From assembly GCA_902826485.1 (NCBI GenBank), contig CADEEZ010000001.1, forward strand, positions 1 through 63,010: a stretch of DNA of 63,010 nucleotides, written 5' to 3'. Of the stretch, positions 31,306 through 40,546 are shown piece by piece. The translations under genes and the position numbers were made by a program. The notes under the pieces were generated by a model that had not been told where the DNA came from, did no database searches, and saw only the letters and a list, made by a program, of their open reading frames with translations. Numbering within the stretch: the first letter of the stretch is position 1; the number at the start of each line of letters is the position of its first letter. Source of the DNA: an uncultured Gammaproteobacteria bacterium (GTDB lineage Bacteria > Pseudomonadota > Gammaproteobacteria > Berkiellales > Berkiellaceae).

Positions 31306-32511
31306 CTAATTTTTTCGGTAGGGAGCAGGATGAGGCATTTTATAAAAATCATCTTTGGTGATTTGATTGATGCCGAATTTGGGATTATCTCCTGCCATTG
31401 TTTTTAATAAATTATTTTTAATCATGTCATTAAAAGTATGTACATAGAGTTGAACATTATGCCCTTTCACAATATCTGCAACAGCTTCCATCGCTTCTTT
31501 CATGATGTCAGGGGAATTTCTAAATACCCCTTGACCGACAAGGGTTAAATGTAAAGGAACGGTTTCTCCTGTTTCTTGGCTGCGAATTACCGCTAATCGA
31601 GCTGCATTTTTATATTGTTCTACCACTAATAATCTGGAGATGAGATCATTGATTGAATTTGCTGCAGGCTGTGTTACAGCAAGCATGCTTTCATTTTGAA
31701 ATGAAGGTGCAGCACAAAATACTTGCAGTTGTGATTTGCCAGAAGCTTCACAAACTACGTTTTGAGCCAGAAAATTGAGCTTGCCAATATTTTTTGCAAA
31801 ATGCTCGTGAACCCGTTTTTGTTCATCTTTAGTTAATTTATATAATTTTAAATAACCATTTTCATACATTTTTTTTTGTAATTTATCAGATAAAGGAGGA
31901 TTAGTTAGTAAATTACTTAACATATGAGGAAGTGTACCATTCTCTTCAGCAATCATTCTATCGACTAAAGCTGTAATAGCAGAAGTAACTAAGGCCGGCC
32001 CTTGAGTCTTATCATTAAAAACAGCTTCAATAGTCGCTTTAAAAAAATTAGCAGATTCTAAATAATTAAATTGGCTTGCAGCCATTACCATCGCATTGTT
32101 ACCCAGAGGAGCATTATGTAAATCATTTGCGTCAACGCCTAATACAAAGTTCAATACGGGTTTTTTGGGTTGAACGGGTTTAGCTGAGAGGCTATCAAAG
32201 GCCTTTGCAATTTCATCAGATGAAAAAGGGGTAGGTATCGTATGATAAGGCTTTTGTTTTGCGACAAGTGCCGCTTCACCCGTCAGCTCTCCTTCTTTTA
32301 TAAATCCTAGACGATTGCTATAAGATACTTTTGCTAAGGAAGTAACATTTTTTGATTTAACATAATTCTGTATTTCTTTTTGAAGATCACTTGGTGCTAA
32401 AGGAGGGGCACCGACTAATGCTTTTATGGTGCTTGGATTATTCACTTTAGGGGTAGGCTGAACGGGAGAAAATGCGGGTACTTCAGGAGAGGGAGGTAAT
32501 TTTTTAAGCAT
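31306..32511 (-). CDS. Unknown protein with macrodomain-like features
   Basis: I cannot assign this 401-residue protein with certainty. It has a Pro-rich N-terminal 40 residues. The stretch VDANDLHNAPLGNNAMVMAA followed by SQFNYLE resembles the ADP-ribose-binding start of macrodomain/PARG-like folds. The later HLTLVGQGVFRNSP, followed by an AMEAVADIV helix, resembles the second ligand loop. The spacing (around 125-155 and 330-360) is wider than in small macrodomains. A GAGGTGA ribosome binding site precedes the ATG. It has no signal peptide and lies between ankyrin and Sel1 genes, so a secreted ADP-ribose-active effector is one hypothesis. Confidence 0.5.
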   Translation of the reverse strand: MLKKLPPSPEVPAFSPVQPTPKVNNPSTIKALVGAPPLAPSDLQKEIQNYVKSKNVTSLAKVSYSNRLGFIKEGELTGEAALVAKQKPYHTIPTPFSSDEIAKAFDSLSAKPVQPKKPVLNFVLGVDANDLHNAPLGNNAMVMAASQFNYLESANFFKATIEAVFNDKTQGPALVTSAITALVDRMIAEENGTLPHMLSNLLTNPPLSDKLQKKMYENGYLKLYKLTKDEQKRVHEHFAKNIGKLNFLAQNVVCEASGKSQLQVFCAAPSFQNESMLAVTQPAANSINDLISRLLVVEQYKNAARLAVIRSQETGETVPLHLTLVGQGVFRNSPDIMKEAMEAVADIVKGHNVQLYVHTFNDMIKNNLLKTMAGDNPKFGINQITKDDFYKMPHPAPYRKN

Positions 32512-32641
32512 CGCTTCACCTCGTCTTTTTGACCAGTCATGTTTAACATCCTCACTAAGCAGGTATTTAGTGTATAAGCAATGAAAAAAGATATGCAGGG
32601 TGGTGGTTTAAAAGCGCCACCCCGTTTTATTCCGGATTGAT

Positions 32642-33988
32642 TTATAAATTTTCTTTGGTTATCTCATATACTTCTTGAGATAATCTTTGTGCTTCTTTTA
32701 ATTGTTCAGGTGTCATTTTAGATTCTAGATAAATTTTGGCTTGCGTTGCATCAGGCACGCCTTGCGCGGAAGACAAATTAAGCCAACTATAACTATATAC
32801 GTAATTTTGAGGCAAGCCTTTCCCCGTCATATAAAACATGCCTAATTTAAATTGAGCATTTTTGTTACCTGATTGTGCCGATTGAGAAAACCATTTAATG
32901 GCTTCTTTAAAATTAGTGTTATCATTTTCTTCCGATAGCTCAAGGCCCTTTTTGTATTTGTCTTCAGGGGTAACAGGATTAGGATTGGTTAATTTGGTTA
33001 ACTCGGGTTGTTGAGTAGAAGAAACGGTTTTTTCAGTTAAATTTGTTTTGTCGGTTTTCTTAGCAAGCTCGGCAATTTGTTTGGCTTGGTTTAACCATTT
33101 AATGGCTTGTTCAGAATCTTGGGGCACTCCTTGTCCCAATAAGTAACGATAGCTTACCTGAAAAATTCCTTCTGGATGTCCAAAAAGAGCGGCTTTTTTA
33201 TAATAAGTAAAAGCGTCTAAATCGTTTTGTGTCACGCCTTTGCCTTGATGATAACATTCTGCAAGCGCCACCAATGCATCTGGATGACCAAGCTCTGCGG
33301 CTTGTGTTAATAAACGAATGACTTCTATTTGATCATTAGGGTTAACTTCTTTTAAGCCTAATTGTAAATTCATGGCGCGGTCAAATTCTTGTTGACCTGC
33401 TTCGGCTTGCTCCATTTTTTGAAAATCGAAACTTGCTTGTGTTAAAGGTTGCAAGCCTGGTATTTTCTTTTGAATGGCTTGTTGATAATATTCGTAAGAC
33501 AATTGATTATTCTTGGGCGTACCAATACCCAAACGATTAATCAGGCTCGAAACCAAAATGGCTTCTTTTACCCCATTTTTTGCTGCGGCTTGATACCATC
33601 TGGCCGATTGTGTTTCATCGCGCTCAACGCCTAACCCTAAGGTATATAACTTGGCGACTTGATATTGTGCTTGAGGATGTTGATTAAAGGCGGCGCGCAA
33701 TAAATTTTTAAAAGCCAACTCTTGATGTGGTTGAGTGCCTAAGCCCTGTAAATATAACATCCCTAAATAATATTGGCCTTCTTTATCATTTTTGTCTGCA
33801 AGCTGTTCACAGTATTCTAAAGCTTGAGCATATTGATTATTTTTAACCAAGGTTTGGCAAGAAGTGGGGGTCGCTTTTTGGGTTATTTTATTTTTTTCTG
33901 TTTTTGCAAACAACATTTGGGTGGGCAGCACAAACAAACCCATGGTTGTGAATAGGCTTATCAACAAGCTTACTTTTTTGCATTCCAT
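32642..33988 (-). CDS. Secreted Sel1-repeat protein
   Basis: A 448-residue protein with an N-terminal signal peptide (about 1-28) and at least five or six Sel1-like repeats (36-residue SLR units). Clear examples are GQYYLGMLYLQGLG, AQYQVAKLYTLGLGV, ALVALAECYHQGKGV and AQFKLGMFYMTGKGLPQN, with a central low-complexity K/T/P-rich linker near 310-345. Sel1-repeat proteins mediate protein-protein contacts; in Legionella several (LpnE, EnhC) act in host entry. The exact role here is unknown. Confidence 0.9.
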   Translation of the reverse strand: MECKKVSLLISLFTTMGLFVLPTQMLFAKTEKNKITQKATPTSCQTLVKNNQYAQALEYCEQLADKNDKEGQYYLGMLYLQGLGTQPHQELAFKNLLRAAFNQHPQAQYQVAKLYTLGLGVERDETQSARWYQAAAKNGVKEAILVSSLINRLGIGTPKNNQLSYEYYQQAIQKKIPGLQPLTQASFDFQKMEQAEAGQQEFDRAMNLQLGLKEVNPNDQIEVIRLLTQAAELGHPDALVALAECYHQGKGVTQNDLDAFTYYKKAALFGHPEGIFQVSYRYLLGQGVPQDSEQAIKWLNQAKQIAELAKKTDKTNLTEKTVSSTQQPELTKLTNPNPVTPEDKYKKGLELSEENDNTNFKEAIKWFSQSAQSGNKNAQFKLGMFYMTGKGLPQNYVYSYSWLNLSSAQGVPDATQAKIYLESKMTPEQLKEAQRLSQEVYEITKENL

Positions 33989-34121
33989 GTGCGTTCACCA
34001 TTCCTTTGTGTAATTTGGTATAATTTAAGTTGTCTTTATGAAAGTATAAGTATAAATCATAAGGTAAGAGAAAAAAGTGTGAGATATTCATGCAGAACTG
34101 TATAAATAAGCAGGCAATTTA

Positions 34122-35558
34122 ATGGCTTTTATGACTTTCGAGGCTTTTTTAATTCTAAGTGCCTTTGCTTTATTTTCGGGGATATTAGCTTATCTTTATT
34201 GGATTAATCTTGGTTTAGAAAAAAAGTTAACTAAAATTCAGGCTCTGCCTAAACAACCCACCCAATCTGAACCGACTTTTTATGATGCTGCAACGCAGTT
34301 GCCTAATCAGCGGTTGTTTTTAGATCATCTTTCTTTCGAAATTACGCATAGCAAAGCCCCTCCTAAAATGATTGTCGTGATTAAATTATCGGTGAATAAT
34401 CTTAACGAAGTGTCTGCTTTGTATGGCCGAGAATTTGGCAATAACTATTTTTATGAGCTTTCTAAACGTTTACAAAAAGTTGTGTTAGAAACCACGATTG
34501 TTGCCAGAACGCAAGAAGATGAATTTTCAATTTTAGAATCTGAATTTAAATATGTTTCTGAGGTATTAAATTTTATCTACCGATTGCGTGCAGTATTGTG
34601 CACTTCATATGAATATCAAAATCAATTGGTTATCGGACAAATAGGAATAGGCGTAGCCTTATATCCCAATGATACTGACAAAGTAGAAGAATTATATGAT
34701 TATGCTTCGTTGGCTTTACAATTATGTAATCGAAGTCAATCGGATTATGAATTTTATCAGCAATCTGTCAACCTTCAGGTCAAAGCCCAAAAAGGGTTAA
34801 TTAATGATTTGTATGAAGCGGTTCAATCTGAACAATTTTATTTAGTGTATCAACCTCAAATCGATATTCAAGATAATGATAAAATTATTGGGGCCGAAGT
34901 GCTGATTCGATGGGAGCATCCCACAAGAGGTTTGGTTCCACCGAATATTTTTATCCCTGTGGCAGAAGAAGCAGGCTTAATTTATAAAATCGATGAATGG
35001 GTATTAGAGCAAGCCTGTAAACAAAGTTCCTATTGGCATAAACACGGCTTAAACATCAAATTGGCTGTGAATGTGTCGGCTGATCATTTTAATCAACCGT
35101 CTTTTATTTCTAAGGTATCGCAGTTTATTTTCAAATATGGGGTAAACCCGCGTTTATTAGAATTAGAAATCACCGAAACAGCCGTCATGCTTGAAATCAC
35201 CAAGGCATTAGAGCACATGAATGAAATCAAAAGCATGGGCTTAAGTTTGGCTTTAGATGATTTTGGTACGGGCTATTCTTCTTTAGGGTATTTACGCCAA
35301 TTTCCCGTGGACAAATTAAAAATTGAAGCCAGTTTTGTCAAAGAAATGGTGAACAATAAAAGCGATAGTGCTTTAACAAAGGGTATTATACATTTGGGGC
35401 ACGATTTAGGATTAAAAGTATTGGCCGAAGCAGTTGAGAATAAAGACCAGCTCGAGTTATTAAAGAGCTTTGGGTGTGATATGGTGCAAGGGTATTATTT
35501 TTCTAAGCCTTTGTTGCCTAAAGCTTTTGAAGAATACTTAATAAAATTTCAGAAATAA
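34122..35558 (+). CDS. EAL-domain protein with degenerate GGDEF
   Basis: A 478-residue protein with one N-terminal membrane segment (about 5-27). The GGDEF domain (about 50-215) has TQEDEF in place of GGDEF, so it should not synthesise c-di-GMP. The EAL domain (about 225-475) keeps EVLIRWEHP, NVSADH, ELEITE, DDFGTG, AEAVEN and QGYYFS. It has KIEASF where KIDxSF is usual, a conservative D-to-E change next to the catalytic lysine. Likely a phosphodiesterase or a c-di-GMP sensor. It stands alone between divergent Sel1 and convergent acidic-protein genes. Confidence 0.9.
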   Translation: MAFMTFEAFLILSAFALFSGILAYLYWINLGLEKKLTKIQALPKQPTQSEPTFYDAATQLPNQRLFLDHLSFEITHSKAPPKMIVVIKLSVNNLNEVSALYGREFGNNYFYELSKRLQKVVLETTIVARTQEDEFSILESEFKYVSEVLNFIYRLRAVLCTSYEYQNQLVIGQIGIGVALYPNDTDKVEELYDYASLALQLCNRSQSDYEFYQQSVNLQVKAQKGLINDLYEAVQSEQFYLVYQPQIDIQDNDKIIGAEVLIRWEHPTRGLVPPNIFIPVAEEAGLIYKIDEWVLEQACKQSSYWHKHGLNIKLAVNVSADHFNQPSFISKVSQFIFKYGVNPRLLELEITETAVMLEITKALEHMNEIKSMGLSLALDDFGTGYSSLGYLRQFPVDKLKIEASFVKEMVNNKSDSALTKGIIHLGHDLGLKVLAEAVENKDQLELLKSFGCDMVQGYYFSKPLLPKAFEEYLIKFQK

Positions 35559-35580
35559 AAAAAGGGGGCTAATGACCCCC
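35557..35580 (-). terminator. Intrinsic terminator
   Basis: GGGGG and CCCCC arms around a 7-base loop. On the minus strand the stem is followed by a run of seven T, so it terminates the acidic-protein gene 35605-36279. The same hairpin lies 5 bases after the stop of the plus-strand EAL gene and may serve it weakly. Confidence 0.85.
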
Positions 35581-35604
35581 TCGAATATATTAGAAGATAT
35601 CAAA

Positions 35605-36279
35605 TTATGTACGTTTGTAAAGATTTGATCTCATTCCGTTTACGTTGTAGCCTTTAGCAAAATGCGCTTTTCTCGCCTCGCGTGAAGCAGCTGCTCTAGG
35701 AGTATAGTCACGAGCTTTTATACCAAAATCATAAGCCATCTCTTCATTCATTTCGTTGTTTTGAGGCTCTTGTTGTTCTTGTTGTTGCTCTTCAACCATA
35801 CCAATATCATTGATATCATCAAATATAGGTTGGTCTTGATTATTATTTTCAACGACAATGAATTCTAACCCTTCGAAATCGTTAACGAGATTATTAACAA
35901 ACACTGGGCCAGTGCAAATACTGATAGTCGGTTGTTGAATTTCTTCTTGAACTTCTTCAATTTGAATATCTTGTCGTACTTTTTGTTTTTTAAGTGGGCT
36001 TTCAAGTACAGGTGTAGTATCTAGCACATCTTCACCTTCAATGATGATAGCTTCTTCAGAAAAAGATTCATCTAGACTTGAATCTGAACTCGAAGCGGGT
36101 TCATTTATGAAATCGTCAAAAGAACGTTTAGAACCTGTGATGTAATTTGTTACTTTGTTCACAACATTGCTTGCAGCATTAATAATTGTATTACCAAAAG
36201 ATTGAAGGGCGCCGAAAAACGAAAAGCCTTCTTCTTCTGAAGAGTCGTCAATTTTAAATAATTTTCCTGAAAAATCCAT
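35605..36279 (-). CDS. Acidic protein with basic NLS-like motif, unknown
   Basis: I do not recognise the family. The start at ATG 36279 is preferred over GTG 36291 because GAGG lies just upstream of it; the product is then 224 residues. It has an amphipathic or hydrophobic stretch (about 20-45), a Ser/Asp/Glu-rich middle, a Q/E/N-rich segment (about 165-190) and a basic C-terminus. LKKQKVRQ (about 96-103) fits a monopartite nuclear localisation pattern. No catalytic motif is visible. Composition and location next to accessory genes suggest a host-directed protein; this is inference. Confidence 0.65.
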   Translation of the reverse strand: MDFSGKLFKIDDSSEEEGFSFFGALQSFGNTIINAASNVVNKVTNYITGSKRSFDDFINEPASSSDSSLDESFSEEAIIIEGEDVLDTTPVLESPLKKQKVRQDIQIEEVQEEIQQPTISICTGPVFVNNLVNDFEGLEFIVVENNNQDQPIFDDINDIGMVEEQQQEQQEPQNNEMNEEMAYDFGIKARDYTPRAAASREARKAHFAKGYNVNGMRSNLYKRT

Positions 36280-36413
36280 GATAAACCTCACATATACTTT
36301 AATAAATTTAGATTGATTGAATAAAACAATGGGTACATTAACTAGTTAAATAACTACTGTCAAGGTATGTGGGGATCAAATCGGATTAAAGGTAAAAATA
36401 AGGCGCTAAGTGG

Positions 36414-36683
36414 TTATTTATCTTCCCCAAACCGATGGTAAATCAATTGTTCTACCTCGGTTAAAGCCACATCTTCGTCTTCACCCGAAAAGGTAAATTC
36501 GAGCCAGGCTTGATAGGGGGCGGCGAGAAGTAAGATATCCATGATGCTTTTGGCATCAACGGTTTTGCCATTGCGGGCAATTTGAATTTCGCTTTGAAAG
36601 CGAGAGGCGGTTTGGACTAATTTTGCGGCGGCTCGAGTATGTAAGCCTAATTTGTTTGCAATTTGTAATTGTTTCACAATCAT
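36414..36683 (-). CDS. ptsO: Phosphocarrier protein NPr/HPr
   Basis: An 89-residue HPr-fold phosphocarrier. The phosphorylatable histidine is H15 in LGLHTRAAAKLV, and S46 sits in the KSIMDILLLAAP helix. In the rpoN cluster this is the nitrogen-related NPr. EIIA-Ntr (ptsN), its usual acceptor partner, is absent from the cluster. It lies 5 bases after rapZ in the same operon. The npr/ptsO symbol is chosen from context. Confidence 0.9.
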   Translation of the reverse strand: MIVKQLQIANKLGLHTRAAAKLVQTASRFQSEIQIARNGKTVDAKSIMDILLLAAPYQAWLEFTFSGEDEDVALTEVEQLIYHRFGEDK

Positions 36684-36688
36684 ATTTT

Positions 36689-37546
36689 TTAACCAATTAG
36701 TGTGCGTGAAAGGTCACGGTGTCTGGCCTGTACTGAAAATTGACTACTCAGCTTTTTTTGTAAAGCATCGACAATGTACACCGATCTATGTTTTCCGCCG
36801 GTGCAGCCAATACCAACGGTTAAATAACTTCGATTATCTTTCATAAATCTAGGGACCCAATTATTTAAAAAATGTTGAATGTCCGTTATCATCGCCAATA
36901 CATCTGGTTGAGAAGCTAAATAATTTATCACGGGTGTTTCTTGTCCCGATAAATTTCTTAGGGCTTCTTCCCAATAAGGATTGGCTAAACATCTTACATC
37001 AAAAACAAAATCTGCTTCAGAAGGGCTACCATGCTTAAACCCAAATGATAGCAATAAAATTTGTAAGGCTTCATTTTTTTTAGCGACTTTATCGCGAATA
37101 ATGCGACTGAGTTCATGCTTGCTAAAATGAGACGTATCTAGGCTAATATCTGCGCGATGGCATAGGGGCGATAATAATTTTTTTTCATAAGATATCGCTT
37201 CTTGCAAAGAACAATCAGGGTTAGTTAGAGGGTGTTTTCTTCGTGTTTCACTGAAGCGTTTGAGCAACACATTTTCTTCGGCATCCAAATATAGAATATC
37301 GCACTGATCTTTAAAAGACGTTTTTAATTGAGTAAGCACATTATTGAGCGAGGCCACTTCTTTAGGCAGATTGCGCGCGTCTATGCTAACAGCAATATGA
37401 TCATGGGTTAGATGCAATTTTTCTGCGAGGGTTACTAAGAGATCAACGGGCAAATTGTCTACACAATAAAACCCGAGATCTTCTAATGTAGTTAAAGCAA
37501 CGGTTTTGCCAGAGCCAGAGCGACCACTGACAATCATTAAATGCAT
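36689..37546 (-). CDS. rapZ: RNase adapter protein / nucleotide-binding protein RapZ
   Basis: The 285-residue P-loop protein has Walker A GRSGSGKT at residues 8-15, the VDNLPVDLL segment near 34 and the C-terminal VGIGCTGGKHRSVY motif near 246-259. In E. coli RapZ directs RNase E to the GlmZ sRNA and so tunes glucosamine-6-phosphate supply for the envelope. It follows hpf by 2 bases and precedes npr. Confidence 0.96.
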   Translation of the reverse strand: MHLMIVSGRSGSGKTVALTTLEDLGFYCVDNLPVDLLVTLAEKLHLTHDHIAVSIDARNLPKEVASLNNVLTQLKTSFKDQCDILYLDAEENVLLKRFSETRRKHPLTNPDCSLQEAISYEKKLLSPLCHRADISLDTSHFSKHELSRIIRDKVAKKNEALQILLLSFGFKHGSPSEADFVFDVRCLANPYWEEALRNLSGQETPVINYLASQPDVLAMITDIQHFLNNWVPRFMKDNRSYLTVGIGCTGGKHRSVYIVDALQKKLSSQFSVQARHRDLSRTLIG

Positions 37547-37548
37547 GA

Positions 37549-37857
37549 TTAAATTAAATCTCCACTGTCATGGCTTTGCATTTTTTCTTTGTGTTTGATA
37601 ACTTGGCGGTCTAATTTATCCACCAACAAATCAATGGCCGCATACATGTCTTCTGCTTCACAATTGGCATGGATCTCAGTTTTGGCCAGGTGCAAAGTGG
37701 CTTCCGCTTTTTGTTGAAACTTTTTAGCGACTGTTAATGTCACATGCGCTGTGGTGATATTAGAAAAACGTTTATGCACTTTTTCAAGTTTTTCATGAAC
37801 ATAATCTTTTAGCGCAGGGGTCACTTCGATGTGATGGCCTGTAATGGTTATTTGCAT
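37549..37857 (-). CDS. hpf: Ribosome hibernation promoting factor
   Basis: A 102-residue short-form HPF (sigma-54 modulation protein family). It binds the 30S decoding region in stationary phase. The family pattern is clear: MQITITGHHIEVTPALKDYV, VTLTVAKKFQQKAEATLH and DMYAAIDLLVDKLDRQVIKHKEK. It lies between rpoN and rapZ, with ptsN missing from the next position. Confidence 0.95.
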   Translation of the reverse strand: MQITITGHHIEVTPALKDYVHEKLEKVHKRFSNITTAHVTLTVAKKFQQKAEATLHLAKTEIHANCEAEDMYAAIDLLVDKLDRQVIKHKEKMQSHDSGDLI

Positions 37858-37875
37858 GATGTTTTGTTCTCCAAC

Positions 37876-39249
37876 TTAAATGAGTCGTTTACGTTCATTA
37901 GAAGCCGGGATCCCAAGTTGTTCACGGTATTTACTCACCGTTCTTCTTGCTACAGGGACACCTAGCTGATTCAGTTTATCGGCTAAAAAACTGTCGCTAA
38001 AAGGTTTATCTAGCGCTTCTTGTTGTATCGTTTTCTTAATCATAGCCTTAATCGCTTTCGCAGAGAAATCTTGTCCATCTTGTGAAAGTAAAAGGGTAGA
38101 AAAGAAATATTTTAGCTCAAAAGTGCCTCGAGGCGTGTGAATAAATTTTTGAGTGGTGATTCTTGAAACCGTTGATTCATGTAAGCTAACTTCCTGCGCT
38201 ATATCTTGCAATATCATGGGCCTAAGTGCTTCTTCTCCAGATTCCAAAAAGCCAATTTGTTTACTGACAATACATTTTGCGACTTTCAAGAGGGTATCGT
38301 GACGTGTTTCTAAACTTTTAATAAACCATTTTGCCTCTTGGGCTCGATTTTTTAACGTGGCAACTTCTTCTGGTTTTTTACATTGCTTAATATAACTGGT
38401 ATAGCTTTCATTGAGTTGAATTTTAGGGCTTGCCTCAGGATTAAGCTCGACAATCCAATTGCCAGCCTGCTTAAACGTAATTAAATCGGGAATAATATAT
38501 TCGGCGATTCTGGACCCAATTAGCAAACCAGGTTTGGGATAAAGTGTTTTAAGTTTATCAATTAATATTTTTAATTCAGGTTGAGTGACTTTGAGTTTCT
38601 TTTTTAACCCCACTAAATCTTGTTTGGCAACCATAGGTAAAAATTGATTAATTAATAAAATTAATTTATTGGCAAGAGTGCTGTCAATGTTATTGGTGCG
38701 AATGAGCCCTCTTACTTGAATCGTTAAACATTCTTTTAGATCGCGGCTACCCACCCCTAAAGGTTCAAATTGTTGAATGCGATGAAGCACAGCTTCTATT
38801 TCGTTTAGATCAATTTCAATGTGTTTGCTCAAGCTTGAATGGAGATCAGATAATTCTAATTCTAAAAAACCTTCGTCGTTTATGGCATCTATAATGCTGG
38901 CAGCGATGGTTTTGTCTGTGTCACTAAAATGGGTTAGTTCCATCTGCCACGTGAGATATTCTTGTAAATTCATTTCTCGGGCTTTTTGATATTGCTCCTG
39001 GTCATTTTCGTCGTCTTGCCAACCTTGTTTTGAAGAAGAACACTGTTTGCCCCATTTTTCCCATAAATGGATTTGAGCGCTTTGAGTAGAGTCATCGTCA
39101 TTGCGTTCGAGTAGGGGATTTTCAGTTAAGATGCTTTCTATTTCAGTTAATAAATCGACACTAGAAAGCTGCAACAGGCGTATAGCCTGTTGCAGTTGAG
39201 GGGTCATTGTTAGACTTTGACCCATTTTGAGTTGTAAAGTAGGCTTCAT
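37876..39249 (-). CDS. rpoN: RNA polymerase sigma-54 factor
   Basis: A 457-residue sigma-54. The N-terminal activator-interacting region I (LKMGQSLTMTPQLQQAIRLL) is present, followed by an acidic linker, the core-binding domain, the helix-turn-helix (STVSRITTQKFIHTPRG) and the C-terminal RpoN box ARRTVSKYRE that reads the -24 promoter element. It is in the expected lptB-rpoN-hpf order. Confidence 0.97.
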   Translation of the reverse strand: MKPTLQLKMGQSLTMTPQLQQAIRLLQLSSVDLLTEIESILTENPLLERNDDDSTQSAQIHLWEKWGKQCSSSKQGWQDDENDQEQYQKAREMNLQEYLTWQMELTHFSDTDKTIAASIIDAINDEGFLELELSDLHSSLSKHIEIDLNEIEAVLHRIQQFEPLGVGSRDLKECLTIQVRGLIRTNNIDSTLANKLILLINQFLPMVAKQDLVGLKKKLKVTQPELKILIDKLKTLYPKPGLLIGSRIAEYIIPDLITFKQAGNWIVELNPEASPKIQLNESYTSYIKQCKKPEEVATLKNRAQEAKWFIKSLETRHDTLLKVAKCIVSKQIGFLESGEEALRPMILQDIAQEVSLHESTVSRITTQKFIHTPRGTFELKYFFSTLLLSQDGQDFSAKAIKAMIKKTIQQEALDKPFSDSFLADKLNQLGVPVARRTVSKYREQLGIPASNERKRLI

Positions 39250-39305
39250 ATAAATAACTATACACGAATCAGATCAATTACGCCCTGAATGCCTAAATTA
39301 GAAGT

Positions 39306-40037
39306 TTATAGGCTGAATTCTTCACCTAAATATACAGTTCTTACTTGTTGATTACTGAGTATTTCTTGAGGAGGGCCACTGGCTATAACTACACCCTTAT
39401 TCATAATAAAAGCTTCATCGCAAATGCCCAAAGTTTCCCTAACATTGTGATCAGTGATTAAAATACCAATGCCTTTTTTAGCCAATCGTTTAATCTCTTG
39501 TTTTATTTCCCCAACAGAAATAGGATCAACGCCGGCAAAGGGCTCATCTAATAAGATAAACTTAGGCGCGCCAGCAAGGGCTCGTGCGATTTCGGTACGC
39601 CGTCTCTCTCCACCAGAAAGGCTTTGCCCCAAAGAATGCCTTACGGCCGTCAGATTAAATTCAGAAAGCAAATCTTCCTTACGTTTTTCTTGTTCGTCTT
39701 TTGATAGATTAAGGGATTCTAGTACCGAGACAATATTTTGTTCTACAGTGAGTTTGCGGAAAATAGAGGCTTCTTGAGGTAAATACCCCAGACCTTGCCG
39801 AGCACGTAAATGAATAGGCAAGGCAGTGACGTCTTCATCGGCAAGCCAAACAGATCCTTCATCACTTTTAACCAGGCCCACTATCATATAAAAACTCGTT
39901 GTTTTACCTGCCCCATTTGGCCCAAGTAACCCAATGACTTTACCAGGCGCCACCACCAGTGAAACGTCTTGTACCACTTGCCTGTCTTTGTATTTTTTAC
40001 TGAGCTTTACAGCGCGTAGTGTGGGGTTATTAGTCAT
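39306..40037 (-). CDS. lptB: LPS export ABC transporter ATP-binding protein
   Basis: The 243-residue ATPase powers extraction of LPS from the inner membrane with LptFG. Walker A is [12 protein letters not shown], the signature is [15 protein letters not shown], Walker B is [13 protein letters not shown], and the switch histidine is in ITDHNVRET. It follows lptA by 26 bases. Confidence 0.97.
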   Translation of the reverse strand: MTNNPTLRAVKLSKKYKDRQVVQDVSLVVAPGKVIGLLGPNGAGKTTSFYMIVGLVKSDEGSVWLADEDVTALPIHLRARQGLGYLPQEASIFRKLTVEQNIVSVLESLNLSKDEQEKRKEDLLSEFNLTAVRHSLGQSLSGGERRRTEIARALAGAPKFILLDEPFAGVDPISVGEIKQEIKRLAKKGIGILITDHNVRETLGICDEAFIMNKGVVIASGPPQEILSNQQVRTVYLGEEFSL

Positions 40038-40063
40038 GGTCGATCCCTATCCTATTTTAGGTA

Positions 40064-40546
40064 TTAGCTAGGATGAAAAATAATGGTGGGTCTTATGCCT
40101 TCTTGAGACTTAGAACGAATCATTTTACTTAGAAAATTGTAAGTAATATAAGGCGCTGTAAAGCTATCTTGTTTTTGTGTCATTTTCGCCTCACCTTCTA
40201 ATATCATATCTTGGTTACCCGTAAAAAAAGTAATTTTATTGGCTTCACCAAATATAGGGTCGTTTTTTGTTGAACTGGTGTACTTTGCTGGCTTGCCAAA
40301 AGCAAGGATTTTTTCTGTTTTACCTTGTGCATTTTTATAAATAACTAATTTATCGGCGATTAATTCGTTGCCGTCTTGTTTGAGAATAACATGTCCAAGA
40401 TAAGTGGCTATGCCTTGTTGTTGGTTGAGTTCCAGTGTATTAGATTCAATGGAAATAGGGCTTTTATTGTTGGTGATCAGCGCCAAGCAATTTGAGCTGA
40501 AGCATATTAATAAAAACAAAAAAAGACTAGATCGCGTTATATTCAT
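40064..40546 (-). CDS. lptA: LPS transport periplasmic protein LptA
   Basis: A 160-residue periplasmic bridge protein. A signal peptide (about 1-22, ending near NCLA) precedes the OstA-like jellyroll repeats, with SIESNTLELNQQQGIATYLG and GNELIADKLVIYKN typical of the family. It overlaps the lptC 3' end by 20 bases. Confidence 0.93.
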   Translation of the reverse strand: MNITRSSLFLFLLICFSSNCLALITNNKSPISIESNTLELNQQQGIATYLGHVILKQDGNELIADKLVIYKNAQGKTEKILAFGKPAKYTSSTKNDPIFGEANKITFFTGNQDMILEGEAKMTQKQDSFTAPYITYNFLSKMIRSKSQEGIRPTIIFHPS

